A stretch of DNA of 64,000 bases from Bacteroidota bacterium (GTDB lineage: Bacteria; Bacteroidota; Bacteroidia; Chitinophagales; Chitinophagaceae), in NCBI GenBank assembly GCA_023386045.1, contig JAEWKK010000019.1, positions 248,001 to 312,000 of the forward strand, read 5' to 3'. The translations under genes were made by a program, and so were the position numbers. The notes beneath the pieces are model-generated. The model was not told where the DNA came from and did not search any database. It saw only the letters and a list, made by a program, of their open reading frames with translations. Shown here piece by piece: positions 25,786-33,807 of this stretch; positions within the stretch are counted from its first letter, which is position 1; each line of letters opens with the position of its first letter.

Positions 25786-26853
25786 ATGGAAACAATGATA
25801 GAGATTCCCGTAAAGAAGGTCAGCAAGTCAGCCATTCAGGATGTAAACTGGAGTGCTTTGCAGTTTGGACAGCACACGGCTGATCATATGTTTGAATGTA
25901 CTTACAGTAATGGCGAATGGCAGCAGCCGCATATCAGGCCATTTCAAAACCTTTCGCTTTCACCAACCACCCTGGCAATACATTATGGTCAGTCTGTGTT
26001 CGAAGGAATGAAGGCTTTCCGTATGGAAAATGGCCGTATCAATATTTTCCGCATAGAAAAACATTTTGAAAGACTGAACAGGTCACTGGAGCGCATGTGC
26101 ATGCCTTCCATTCCTTATGATCTTTTTGTTACTGCTCTTCATCAGCTGGTGGAACTGGACAGAGAATGGGTTCCCGGTGAAGAAGGTAGTGCTCTGTACC
26201 TGAGACCCTTTGTATTTGCTTCTGAAGGAAAGCTGGGTGTAAAAGTTTCCGATGAATATAAATTCCTGATTGTTTCTGGTCCAGTACCTACCCTATATGC
26301 TAAGCCCATCAGTGTAAAGGTGGAAAGAAAATACATCCGTGCAGCAAGGGGAGGTACAGGCTATGCGAAATGTGCCGGGAATTATGGTGGATCTTTTTAT
26401 CCTACGCAGTTAGCAAAAGAAGAAGGTTTTGACCAGGTGATCTGGACCGATGCTTTTGAACATGAGTTTATCGAAGAATCAGGCACCATGAACCTGATGT
26501 TTGTAATAGATGGCAAACTGGTAACTCCACCAATCTCGGATTCTATACTTGACGGTGTAACCAGGGCATCCCTGCTTGAGCTCGCCGGAAGCATAGGAAT
26601 TGAAGCTGTAGAAAGAGCAGTTAGTGTGAATGAATTGAAAGCTGCGTTAAACAATGGCGGACTTACCGAAGTGTTTGGCGCAGGTACTGCTGCAGTCATT
26701 GCACCTGTAAAATCTATAGGAATTGATGGAGAGATCTACAATCTTCCTGCTTATACTTCCAATAGCGTAATGTACCGTCTGAAAAATGAGCTGGAAAGCA
26801 TTCGCAGCGGAAGAAAAGTAGATGTTCACGGATGGAATAGTGTGGTTGAATAA
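25786..26853 (+). CDS. ilvE: Branched-chain amino acid aminotransferase (class IV)
   Basis: A 355-residue fold-type IV PLP enzyme. It has YGQSVFEGMKAFR (66-79), catalytic PLP lysine K195 in GYAKCAGNYGGS, the phosphate motif GTMNLMFVIDG and GVTRASLLELA near residue 265. These match the mitochondrial-type/long branch of BCAT (about 350 residues) rather than the 310-residue E. coli IlvE. The enzyme interconverts leucine, isoleucine and valine with their 2-oxo acids. A 31-nt spacing from the GNAT gene suggests an operon, possibly controlled by the MocR protein. Confidence 0.92.
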   Translation: METMIEIPVKKVSKSAIQDVNWSALQFGQHTADHMFECTYSNGEWQQPHIRPFQNLSLSPTTLAIHYGQSVFEGMKAFRMENGRINIFRIEKHFERLNRSLERMCMPSIPYDLFVTALHQLVELDREWVPGEEGSALYLRPFVFASEGKLGVKVSDEYKFLIVSGPVPTLYAKPISVKVERKYIRAARGGTGYAKCAGNYGGSFYPTQLAKEEGFDQVIWTDAFEHEFIEESGTMNLMFVIDGKLVTPPISDSILDGVTRASLLELAGSIGIEAVERAVSVNELKAALNNGGLTEVFGAGTAAVIAPVKSIGIDGEIYNLPAYTSNSVMYRLKNELESIRSGRKVDVHGWNSVVE

Positions 26854-26936
26854 ACTGACTAAAATCACCGTGCTTATGGCTTAGTATTTGTACCTTTTAG
26901 GTGGCGCTCTTTCTTTATTCATCTAAAACGGTTGCC

Positions 26937-27176
26937 ATGAAAAAGTGGATCCTGTCTGTTGCGTTTATAGTGGCCATTAGTGGTTACGCATCAGCTCAAA
27001 AGCAAACGAAGGTTACACCTGTAAAAAAAACCGAAAAGAGTGGCGTTCAAAAAGCAAAAGGAACAGATACTAAGCCTGTTATTAAAAAAGATACTACCAG
27101 CTACAGTGCCAAGATCAAGCTGGTTTTACCACCCGTAGATACTACAGGAACAATCCCCAAAAACAAGGATAACTGA
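26937..27176 (+). CDS. Small secreted hypothetical protein
   Basis: A 79-residue product with a clear signal peptide (MKKWILSVAFIVAISGYASAQ) and a short mature part rich in Lys and Thr (KQTKVTPVKKTEKSGVQKAKG) and Pro near the end. It looks disordered and has no recognised family. ATG 26937 begins exactly at the signal peptide. The gene-free repeat block starts directly after it. Confidence 0.6.
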   Translation: MKKWILSVAFIVAISGYASAQKQTKVTPVKKTEKSGVQKAKGTDTKPVIKKDTTSYSAKIKLVLPPVDTTGTIPKNKDN

Positions 27177-27254
27177 TTACTTTGATTAATGTAATCACAG
27201 ATTGCGTGGATTGGATATGACAATCGCAGATTACACTGATTTGATATGATTGCA

Positions 27255-27367
27255 ATCGCAGATTACGCTGATTGGATATGATTTGTTTTCTATTTCTTGA
27301 TCATTATCTCCTTTTATCCAGAGCTAATCTGTGTTCATCTGTGTAATCTGTGATACAATCGCTGATT
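27255..27367 (+). repeat. 113-bp direct repeat, copy 1
   Basis: Matches 27461-27573 at 110 of 113 positions (differences: CGCT/CGCA, CAGAG/CAGGG, ATAC/ATCC). The copies are 206 bp apart start to start, with family F words flanking both. Confidence 0.85.
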
Positions 27368-27460
27368 GCGCGGATTAGAAATGATTGGCTTTCCTATTAT
27401 TGATCATTCATTTTCACCTATCTGGAAATAATCTGTGTTAATCTGTGAAATCTGTCATAG

Positions 27461-27573
27461 ATCGCAGATTACGCAGATTGGATATGATTTGTTTTCTATT
27501 TCTTGATCATTATCTCCTTTTATCCAGGGCTAATCTGTGTTCATCTGTGTAATCTGTGATCCAATCGCTGATT
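27461..27573 (+). repeat. 113-bp direct repeat, copy 2
   Basis: See copy 1 at 27255-27367. High identity in otherwise degenerate repeat DNA suggests a recent duplication of the unit. Confidence 0.85.
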
Positions 27574-27612
27574 ACTTTGATTAGGAAGTAAAAAATACAA
27601 CGACCATACATC

Positions 27613-27766
27613 CAGGGGCGTTAGCCCTTAAATCTTCGTAAAACCTACCACCATCATTTAACCAAGGGGAGTAGCTCTGTAATCTTGATATCAGGACTAC
27701 GCCCCTCAAGATTTCTAATCTGCAAACGTTTGCTATGAAGATGTTAGGGCTACGCCCTTAAATTTA
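27613..27766. repeat. Three REP-like palindromic elements (GGGC-GCCC hairpins)
   Basis: Elements at 27613-27636, about 27664-27715 and 27740-27766 contain small hairpins such as GGGCGTTAGCCC and GGGCTACGCCC followed by TTAAAT. They share the motif in alternating orientation and look like dispersed palindromic repeats rather than terminators, since no gene ends next to them. Confidence 0.6.
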
Positions 27767-27914
27767 TTACGCGAGGAAATCTTTACTACTAAGTTGATTG
27801 GCCTTACAATTATTAATCACTATTTTCTCTTATCTGGATCTAATCTGTGTAATCTGTGATATAATCTCTCGTTTAATCTGTGTTCATCCGTGAAATCTGT
27901 GATTCAATCTCTCA

Positions 27915-28838
27915 TTAATCAGTGTTCATCTGTGATTCGGTGAGCTTATAATGAATCGCATGAGGCAATGCCTTGATAGGCTGATTCTTGTACTGTCCCC
28001 AAATCTTGGTAAATGCCGCACCGTAATAAAGGATCAATGCGGAATAAAATACAAAGAGTAGCAACAATACTATTGATGCAGAGGTTCCATAGAGTGTATT
28101 GATATTACTGTAAGAAAGAAGCCAGTGCAGGATGATCTTGCCAATATTGAAAAGAATAGCAGTCAGCAAACCACCGGCAAAAGCAATATTCCATTCAGGC
28201 CTACCATCGGGCAGGAAACGGAACAGGATAGTAAACCATAAAGTGACGATCAGCACAGAAAACAAATAATTCAGGAGAGAATTAAAGTAAAAAGAAAGCA
28301 AGGGAGAGAACTCAAAAATATATTTCCCCACAAATGCCTGCAGGCCTTCGGCAAATAAGCCTACCACAAATAAGATCCCTGCAACAATGATCACGGCCAC
28401 AGCCTGGAACCGGCCACCCAGGCTACGGACCAGTCCCGACTTCCCTGCTGGTTTAATTTTCCAGATCTGGTTCACCGAGCTTTTGATGACCCTGAACAAA
28501 GTGGTGGCTACAAAGAGCAAGAAGATAAATCCACCAATGATAATCCACCAGTTTTGTGCAAGGCCTCTCAGTGCTCTAAGAATATTCCTGATGGGCTCAA
28601 CACTTTCTTCACCAATGATGGATGATAGTGAATTGAATAATTCATTGCGGACCATCTTCGGATCCAGTACAAGTTTTAATACCTGTATGAGGATGACAAG
28701 AATCGGAGGCAGCGCGAATGTGGTGAAAAAGGCCGTGGCGCCGGCCATGCGCAAAGGATCATTTTGAAGCAACTCTTTGAATGATCGCCTGATCAATGTA
28801 ATGAAACTTCTGATATGCTTTTGTACCTGATATCTCAT
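27915..28838 (-). CDS. YihY/BrkB family membrane protein
   Basis: A 307-residue protein with six membrane segments and the family pattern: an amphipathic N-terminus, DPLRMAGATAFFTTFALPPI near the start, a long loop 85-105, and ALILYYGAAFTKIWGQYK near the end. The family (formerly called virulence factor BrkB or tRNA-processing RNase BN in error) is of uncertain function. It overlaps the preceding gene (28835) by 4 nt. Its last codons, TCA CAG ATG AAC ACT GAT TAA, are made of the family F repeat words that fill the following 740 bp, so part of the original C-terminus may have been lost. Confidence 0.87.
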   Translation of the reverse strand: MRYQVQKHIRSFITLIRRSFKELLQNDPLRMAGATAFFTTFALPPILVILIQVLKLVLDPKMVRNELFNSLSSIIGEESVEPIRNILRALRGLAQNWWIIIGGFIFLLFVATTLFRVIKSSVNQIWKIKPAGKSGLVRSLGGRFQAVAVIIVAGILFVVGLFAEGLQAFVGKYIFEFSPLLSFYFNSLLNYLFSVLIVTLWFTILFRFLPDGRPEWNIAFAGGLLTAILFNIGKIILHWLLSYSNINTLYGTSASIVLLLLFVFYSALILYYGAAFTKIWGQYKNQPIKALPHAIHYKLTESQMNTD

Positions 28839-29116
28839 TGCATTGAAACAAGGATTTCGAGCAAAGTAAATAAAATCATCCCAAGCAATCCTCCAACAAT
28901 ACTTGCTACTGCGTCCATAACATCATGATGACCCTTGCCGGTGATCTTTGAAAACAGTTCAAATCCATAGCTGATCACAACAACTACAGCAAATACAATT
29001 GCGGCACCCATAAGCCGGTGTTGTGGTAAAACAAATATCGCGAAGGCCTGAAGCAGGATGCCCAGAACAATACCCGCGAAAAAATGTTTCCATTTATCTG
29101 CTGCAATTTTTTTCAT
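28835..29116 (-). CDS. Small membrane protein (VanZ-like/hypothetical)
   Basis: A 93-residue protein with three hydrophobic segments (about 10-30, 35-55 and 70-90) and a WKHFFAG start, reminiscent of VanZ-like or DUF2238-type small membrane proteins. ATG 29116 overlaps the end of the NRAMP gene by 4 nt, and its own stop overlaps the BrkB start by 4 nt, so all three are one operon. No function can be assigned. Confidence 0.6.
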   Translation of the reverse strand: MKKIAADKWKHFFAGIVLGILLQAFAIFVLPQHRLMGAAIVFAVVVVISYGFELFSKITGKGHHDVMDAVASIVGGLLGMILFTLLEILVSMQ

Positions 29117-30294
29117 GAATACAATTGTTTGATGGAATTGATGATGGTAATAATGCCCATCCAGGTCACGGTAACAACAACCAGCCAGCCCAGAACCTTC
29201 ATCCATAGAGGATGACGGTAGTCCTTCATCATTTTCCTGCTTTTAGTTGCCATCAAAAGCAAAGCCAGTGCTATAGGAAGAATCATACCATTTACAGCGC
29301 CGGCGAGAATTAATAATTGCACCGGGTTACCCATGAACATGAAAATGATGGTGGATATAAGAATAAAAAAACTCACCAGGATTTTATGATGATGCTCAAT
29401 AAACGGATGCAGGGTTTTAAAAAAACTGATGGAAGTATAGGAAGCGCCTATCACGGAAGTAATGGCAGCGCACCACATCACGATCCCAAAAAAGCGATAT
29501 CCAATTTGTCCGGCAGCTTGTTGAAAAACCGATGCGGCAGGATTTTCAGATGATAAAACGCTACCCTGCCATACTACTCCCAGGGCAGCCAGGAAAAGAA
29601 TATAACGCATGAAAGAGGTGAGCAGGATACCTCTGACCGCTGATGTGGTAACTGTGGGTAGCGATGCTTTACCGCTGATGCCCGCATCAAGCAATCGATG
29701 AGCACCAGCAAAGGAAATATATCCACCAACAGTTCCTCCAACAAGAGTTATGATCTTAAGCAAATCGATCTTTTCAGGCCAGAAGGTTCGATACAATGCT
29801 TCATTTAAAGGTGGTGCTGATGAAAAAGCAATATAAATGGTGAACAGGATCATGATGAGGCCAAGCCATTTTACAAAATGATCCACAAGACGACCAGCTT
29901 CTTTATACCAGAAGATAGCAAGGGCAATGACACAACTAAGAGCTGCGCCCAGCCTGGCATCCAGGCCAGTGGCTGCATTGAAACCGAGTCCTGTGCCACC
30001 AATATTCCCGATATTGAAAACCAGTCCTCCAAAACCAATGAGGCAGGCAAGGAAAATTCCCAGTCCGGGTAAAAATTCATTGGCAATGTCCTGTGCTCTT
30101 TTACCTGTTACTGTAATGATGCGCCAGATGTTGACCTGTGCGCCTATATCCAGCAAAACAGAAATAAGGATCACAAAACCAAAAGAAGTCAGCAGGTCTT
30201 CTGTGAATTTGGAAGTCTGGGTGAGAAAGCCCGGGCCAATAGCTGATGTAGCCATAAGAAATGCAGCACCAGCTATGGCGGAATTTTTCTTCAT
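29113..30294 (-). CDS. NRAMP-family transporter with non-canonical metal-site residues (YcsG-like)
   Basis: A 393-residue protein with about 11 membrane segments and the LeuT-like NRAMP arrangement. The usual DPGN in the first helix reads G20-P-G-F23, and the usual M-P-H in helix 6 reads AGAH (196-199), so the Asp, Asn and Met ligands for divalent metal are absent. Gene order (5-oxoprolinase pxpA/B/C just upstream on the same strand) is that of the Bacillus ycsF-G-I-J-K cluster, where YcsG is the NRAMP member. The likely substrate is therefore an organic acid such as 5-oxoproline rather than metal; this is inference. Confidence 0.82.
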   Translation of the reverse strand: MKKNSAIAGAAFLMATSAIGPGFLTQTSKFTEDLLTSFGFVILISVLLDIGAQVNIWRIITVTGKRAQDIANEFLPGLGIFLACLIGFGGLVFNIGNIGGTGLGFNAATGLDARLGAALSCVIALAIFWYKEAGRLVDHFVKWLGLIMILFTIYIAFSSAPPLNEALYRTFWPEKIDLLKIITLVGGTVGGYISFAGAHRLLDAGISGKASLPTVTTSAVRGILLTSFMRYILFLAALGVVWQGSVLSSENPAASVFQQAAGQIGYRFFGIVMWCAAITSVIGASYTSISFFKTLHPFIEHHHKILVSFFILISTIIFMFMGNPVQLLILAGAVNGMILPIALALLLMATKSRKMMKDYRHPLWMKVLGWLVVVTVTWMGIITIINSIKQLYS

Positions 30295-30362
30295 TACCTA
30301 ACAAGATAACACCTGTTCGATGTAATGCGTAAACCAACAAAAGTGACAGTCAAATTTTAAAT

Positions 30363-31304
30363 TCAAACACATTCGTTGCGAACTATGATTGAATGGCTTT
30401 CCAATTTATATTTTAAGGCTAACCAGGTTTTATCCCTTAGTGTGCCAGCGGGATAAAACTTGTTTCTAAAATCATTCGTAATAATTCTCAAACAATTTGG
30501 CATCTTACCCTGAGTTTCAAAAACTACTTCTTTTATATCAGCAAGGAAGAACACCTTATTCTTCCAAAAAAAATTGTGATTTTTTACAACCAGGAAATTC
30601 TCAGACACTTTAAAATAATGCATGAGGTAAGAATGGGCCAATAACCAGAGGCCTGATATGCTGAAATACAAAAGAAGTGGCGCCGAACTTTGTCTTTTAT
30701 CCACGAGTAAGAGATATGTCATGAATCCAACAAAACCCCACAAGGAAATACCTCTTAAAGAGGTGAATTGATTTCCTTTGAAGGTTTCATAAACATCAGC
30801 TTTAACAGCTTCTTCATTGTCCTTTAAAATCGCGATTTTTTTGAAATTCTTTTGATCAATGAGAATCTGATGTAAGAAAGATTTTATCTCCCAGATATTT
30901 GAATACATATCATCAAAAAGATATTTTATTTCCCCATTACTAAAAACAATAGTGGCAGCTTCCATTGGAAATTCTCCAACGTACTTAAATGGTTTTTTCC
31001 CTGCTAATTCAACTTTCTCAATGTCACTAATTGCAAAGATTTGTTTGTTAAAGGAGATGAAATTTTGGTCAATCGTAATTTTGGGAACATTTTTAAAATA
31101 ACGATACAGAGTATATCCTGTTAAAACATAGCAACCAAAACTAATTATGGGCATCAGTTTCTCTTTGGCAGTCATTTGATTTTTATCAAGAGATTTTCTG
31201 TACTGTATAATCAGACCTGTACCTACGCCAATAAAAAATACAGTTACTAAGAAAATTGGAAAGTAAAATTTGAACAGGTGTCTTCTTGAAATTATTGGCA
31301 TCAT
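30363..31304 (-). CDS. Membrane protein with two PH-like halves, inside the pxp cluster
   Basis: A 313-residue protein that repeats itself: each half has two membrane helices followed by a beta-rich, PH-like part (half 1 about 50-155 with ITIDQNFISFNKQIFAISDI; half 2 about 185-300 with FLVVKNHNFFWKNKVFFLADI). It is lower in GC by eye and richer in Lys, Asn and Phe than its neighbours. It sits between pxpA and the NRAMP gene on the same strand. The ATG at 31304 is preferred over a TTG at 31331. No enzyme motif is visible; a scaffold or membrane-associated role is guesswork. Confidence 0.65.
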   Translation of the reverse strand: MMPIISRRHLFKFYFPIFLVTVFFIGVGTGLIIQYRKSLDKNQMTAKEKLMPIISFGCYVLTGYTLYRYFKNVPKITIDQNFISFNKQIFAISDIEKVELAGKKPFKYVGEFPMEAATIVFSNGEIKYLFDDMYSNIWEIKSFLHQILIDQKNFKKIAILKDNEEAVKADVYETFKGNQFTSLRGISLWGFVGFMTYLLLVDKRQSSAPLLLYFSISGLWLLAHSYLMHYFKVSENFLVVKNHNFFWKNKVFFLADIKEVVFETQGKMPNCLRIITNDFRNKFYPAGTLRDKTWLALKYKLESHSIIVRNECV

Positions 31305-31327
31305 AAATCCGGGTAAGTAACAATTCT

Positions 31328-32059
31328 TCAAATACTCGAAGCAGCGTTTCTTTTCAACCTGCTGAAAATGGCCTTGGCAAATTCCAGAGCATGCGCATGA
31401 TCACCATGCAAACAAATGGTATCCACTTCAACCGCGATTTTCTTTCCATTCATGCTGGTTACAGTGCCTTCTGTAATGAACTGCATCACCTGTTGCACTG
31501 CAACATCTACCTGCTGAATCAGGGCTCCGGGAAGGGTTCTTGAGGTGAGTGAACCATCATCATTATACGTTCGGTCTGCAAACACTTCATTGTATGCCTG
31601 CAGTCCTATAGCCATGGCTTCACTGATCATGCAGCTTCCACTTAGTCCATACAAAATCAGTTCTTCATTAAAATCCTGTACAGCTGTTGCAATGGTCCTT
31701 GCCAGCTTAGGATCTTTTGCCGCCATGTTATATAGGGCACCGTGTGGTTTTACATGGTGCATCACCACTCCTTTTTCCCTGGCAATCAGGTCAACCCTGA
31801 TCAACTGTTCCATCACCAGCGCATAGATCTTGTCGTAAGAAAGCTGCATTTCCTTTCTTCCAAAATTTTCCTTGTCGCGGAAAGATGGATGTGCACCAAC
31901 ATGCACGCCATACTTAATGGCAAGGTCAATGGTTCGGTTAATGGTATCACCACTACCGGCATGAAATCCACAGGCAATGTTGGCTGAACTGATAAAAGGC
32001 ATCAGCGCCGCATCATTACCCAGGCCTTCGCCCATATCGCAGTTAAAATCAGGAAACAT
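31328..32059 (-). CDS. pxpA: 5-oxoprolinase subunit A (LamB/YcsF family)
   Basis: A 243-residue protein with the LamB/YcsF blocks: FNCDMGEGLGND near the start, SANIACGFHAGS, HPSFRDKENFGR and VKPHGALYN. With PxpB and PxpC it forms the ATP-dependent 5-oxoprolinase that turns 5-oxo-L-proline (a damage product of glutamine and glutathione metabolism) into glutamate; PxpA is thought to hold the hydrolytic part. It overlaps the end of pxpC by 11 nt. Confidence 0.92.
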   Translation of the reverse strand: MFPDFNCDMGEGLGNDAALMPFISSANIACGFHAGSGDTINRTIDLAIKYGVHVGAHPSFRDKENFGRKEMQLSYDKIYALVMEQLIRVDLIAREKGVVMHHVKPHGALYNMAAKDPKLARTIATAVQDFNEELILYGLSGSCMISEAMAIGLQAYNEVFADRTYNDDGSLTSRTLPGALIQQVDVAVQQVMQFITEGTVTSMNGKKIAVEVDTICLHGDHAHALEFAKAIFSRLKRNAASSI

Positions 32060-33035
32060 GGAGGAAATTTTCCATTCTGAATTTACAAGCTATTCCGATC
32101 TCATCCAGATATTTTTGCTGTTTTAAGAGTTTTTCCTCAGCGGTAAAAAGATCAGTCATTTCAAAGCGAAAAGCATCGCCTGGTTTTTTTTGAGCGAGCA
32201 ATGGAAGATGCGCAGAGATCACATGAGCGATCCTTGGAAAACCACCCGTTGTCTGGTGATCTGCCATGAGTACGATCAATGAACCACCCGGCAGCAATTG
32301 TACGGTACCAAAACTTACACCGGAAGAAACCAGTGGTTCCTTATCCATCATTTTAAGTGGCTGACCTAACAATCGATAACCCATACGATCCGATTCCTTG
32401 CTGACCTGGTACCAGTGCGAACCAAATTCTTCCCGTGAATCTTTATTCAGCGAATGCCATTCACTTCCGATAATGCATTGAATGGTATTTCTATCTTCAA
32501 TAGTTTCTACTGCCTTCCAGGGAAGAACCATGAATTCTTTTTCTTCCAACACTGTTGCAAGCTTATGGTTTCCAGTAAAGGGGATCACGTCGTAACGCGA
32601 CAAAGCCTTGCCCTTATATCCACCTGTTTCTGCATTCAGGTTGGTACTATAACTGCCTTCCCATTTGTCCAGCTCCATTTCATCCAGTAAAGCAACATAA
32701 ACCCTGGCGCCTGATTCCATATGACTAAAATGAAGCAATGAATTTTCATTGAGCGCAATGGGATGATGAGACGGAACTGGTTTGTTATTGATCAATGGCT
32801 TAAAGTCTGCACCGCAAATAGCGATCACGGTTGGTGATTCAAAAAGAATCTGCGCTGCGGGAAAGTGCAATTCAAGTACCGGTGCATTCAGGGGCTTGCC
32901 CAATAAGGCATTGGCAAGTTGTGCAGAAAACCTGTCCATCGCTCCACCGGGATTGATACCAAGGTGTTGCGATCCGCATCTTCCTGTATCCTGTATGGTG
33001 TCAAGAATTCCTTCTTTGATAATCCTCAAACTCAT
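32049..33035 (-). CDS. pxpC: 5-oxoprolinase subunit C (biotin-dependent carboxylase-like, KipA family)
   Basis: A 328-residue protein with KipA/PxpC features: N-terminal GILDTIQDTGRCG and INPGGAMDRFSAQLAN, and SDRMGYRLLGQPL then SSGVSFGTVQLLPGG and IVLMADHQTTGGFPRIAHVI in the second half. The domain is a homologue of the carboxyl transferase-like part of urea amidolyase without biotin attachment. It starts inside the end of pxpB (35-nt overlap) and ends inside pxpA, so the three are translationally coupled. Confidence 0.92.
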   Translation of the reverse strand: MSLRIIKEGILDTIQDTGRCGSQHLGINPGGAMDRFSAQLANALLGKPLNAPVLELHFPAAQILFESPTVIAICGADFKPLINNKPVPSHHPIALNENSLLHFSHMESGARVYVALLDEMELDKWEGSYSTNLNAETGGYKGKALSRYDVIPFTGNHKLATVLEEKEFMVLPWKAVETIEDRNTIQCIIGSEWHSLNKDSREEFGSHWYQVSKESDRMGYRLLGQPLKMMDKEPLVSSGVSFGTVQLLPGGSLIVLMADHQTTGGFPRIAHVISAHLPLLAQKKPGDAFRFEMTDLFTAEEKLLKQQKYLDEIGIACKFRMENFLHVS

Positions 33036-33711
33036 CTGATGTAATTGAAAAAAATTTTACGGTATCTCCCGGTGCAAATAAAGTAGGCTGTGTCCATTCT
33101 TTATTGAAAATGGGCAGTGGTGTGCGACCGATCACCTGCCAGCCACCGGGTGTTTCAAAAGGATAGATGCCGGTTTGCATACCTGTAATGCCTATTGATC
33201 CAGCCATTACCTTCCTGGGCTCGCGTCTTGGCATCCTGAGTTTTTCATCTACTTCTCCCATGTAAGGAAAGCCTGGAAGAAATCCAAGCATATAAATGTG
33301 ATAAGGCTTTTCGGTATGTAAAGAAATGATTTCTTCTTTCGAGAGTTTTCTGTTTTGTATGACTTCCTTTAAATCCGGAGCAAACTTCTCATCATAACAA
33401 ACCGGCACCTCAAAAAATCTTGATGCCTGTTGTTCAGGACTAGCCATTTCTTCTGTCAGGTTTTCTATCATTTCTGCCATGACCTCAAAAGCTGTTGCAT
33501 CCTGGCGATGCAATGCAGAAACCCGATAGTGTACAGTAAGCGAACTATATCCCGGAACAAGATCTGTGATGTAAGGAATATTTGCTTCACCCAGCTGCCT
33601 GAAAAGCGTCAGAACTTTTTTATTGATCTCCCTGTCAATAATGTTGCTGAATTCAATGGTGAGTGCAGTATCGCCTAAAGGGAATATGGTGTATGGATGA
33701 TAGGTCAGCAT
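33001..33711 (-). CDS. pxpB: 5-oxoprolinase subunit B (KipI family)
   Basis: A 236-residue protein with the KipI/PxpB pattern: FPLGDTALTIEFSN near the start, a middle alpha/beta part, PYHIYMLGFLPGFPYMG and MAGSIGITGMQTGIYPFETPGGWQ in the C-terminal half. It is the first gene of the pxpB-pxpC-pxpA set. The Bacillus homologue KipI also inhibits the sporulation kinase KinA, but no such kinase pairing is indicated here. Terminators of the ABC-F gene lie directly upstream, so the operon should have its own promoter near 33720. Confidence 0.92.
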   Translation of the reverse strand: MLTYHPYTIFPLGDTALTIEFSNIIDREINKKVLTLFRQLGEANIPYITDLVPGYSSLTVHYRVSALHRQDATAFEVMAEMIENLTEEMASPEQQASRFFEVPVCYDEKFAPDLKEVIQNRKLSKEEIISLHTEKPYHIYMLGFLPGFPYMGEVDEKLRMPRREPRKVMAGSIGITGMQTGIYPFETPGGWQVIGRTPLPIFNKEWTQPTLFAPGDTVKFFSITSDEFEDYQRRNS

Positions 33712-33744
33712 AGCGAAGGATGAAAATAGGAAAGTTCCATTGAA

Positions 33745-33786
33745 AAAAGGCTTTCAACCTGCTTCTTCGCAGATCGAAAGCCTTTT
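33745..33786 (-). terminator. Terminator after the ABC-F gene
   Basis: AAAAGGCTTTC / GAAAGCCTTTT forms an 11-bp stem with a 20-nt loop that itself holds a small CTGC..GCAG hairpin. On the minus strand it is followed by a U-run (33748-33743). It separates the ABC-F gene from pxpB. Confidence 0.75.
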
Positions 33787-33807
33787 CAATTTTATCAGCT
33801 AATATAT

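Larger units (their letters stand above)
27177..27914. repeat. Gene-free repeat block, family F words (CTGTGTAATCTGTG / CACAGATTAC)
   Basis: About 740 bp without any protein gene, built from copies of AATCTGTG, TTCATCTGTG, GTAATCTGTG and their inverse CAGATTACGC-type words in varied order and with mismatches. The words form no regular array with unique spacers, so this is not CRISPR. Two 113-bp copies and three palindromic elements inside it are listed separately. Words continue past 27914 into the end of the BrkB gene. Confidence 0.85.

Noticed and set aside
27177..27914. Possible CRISPR array
   Set aside because: Units are variable in length and order, there are no unique spacers of constant size and no cas genes nearby.
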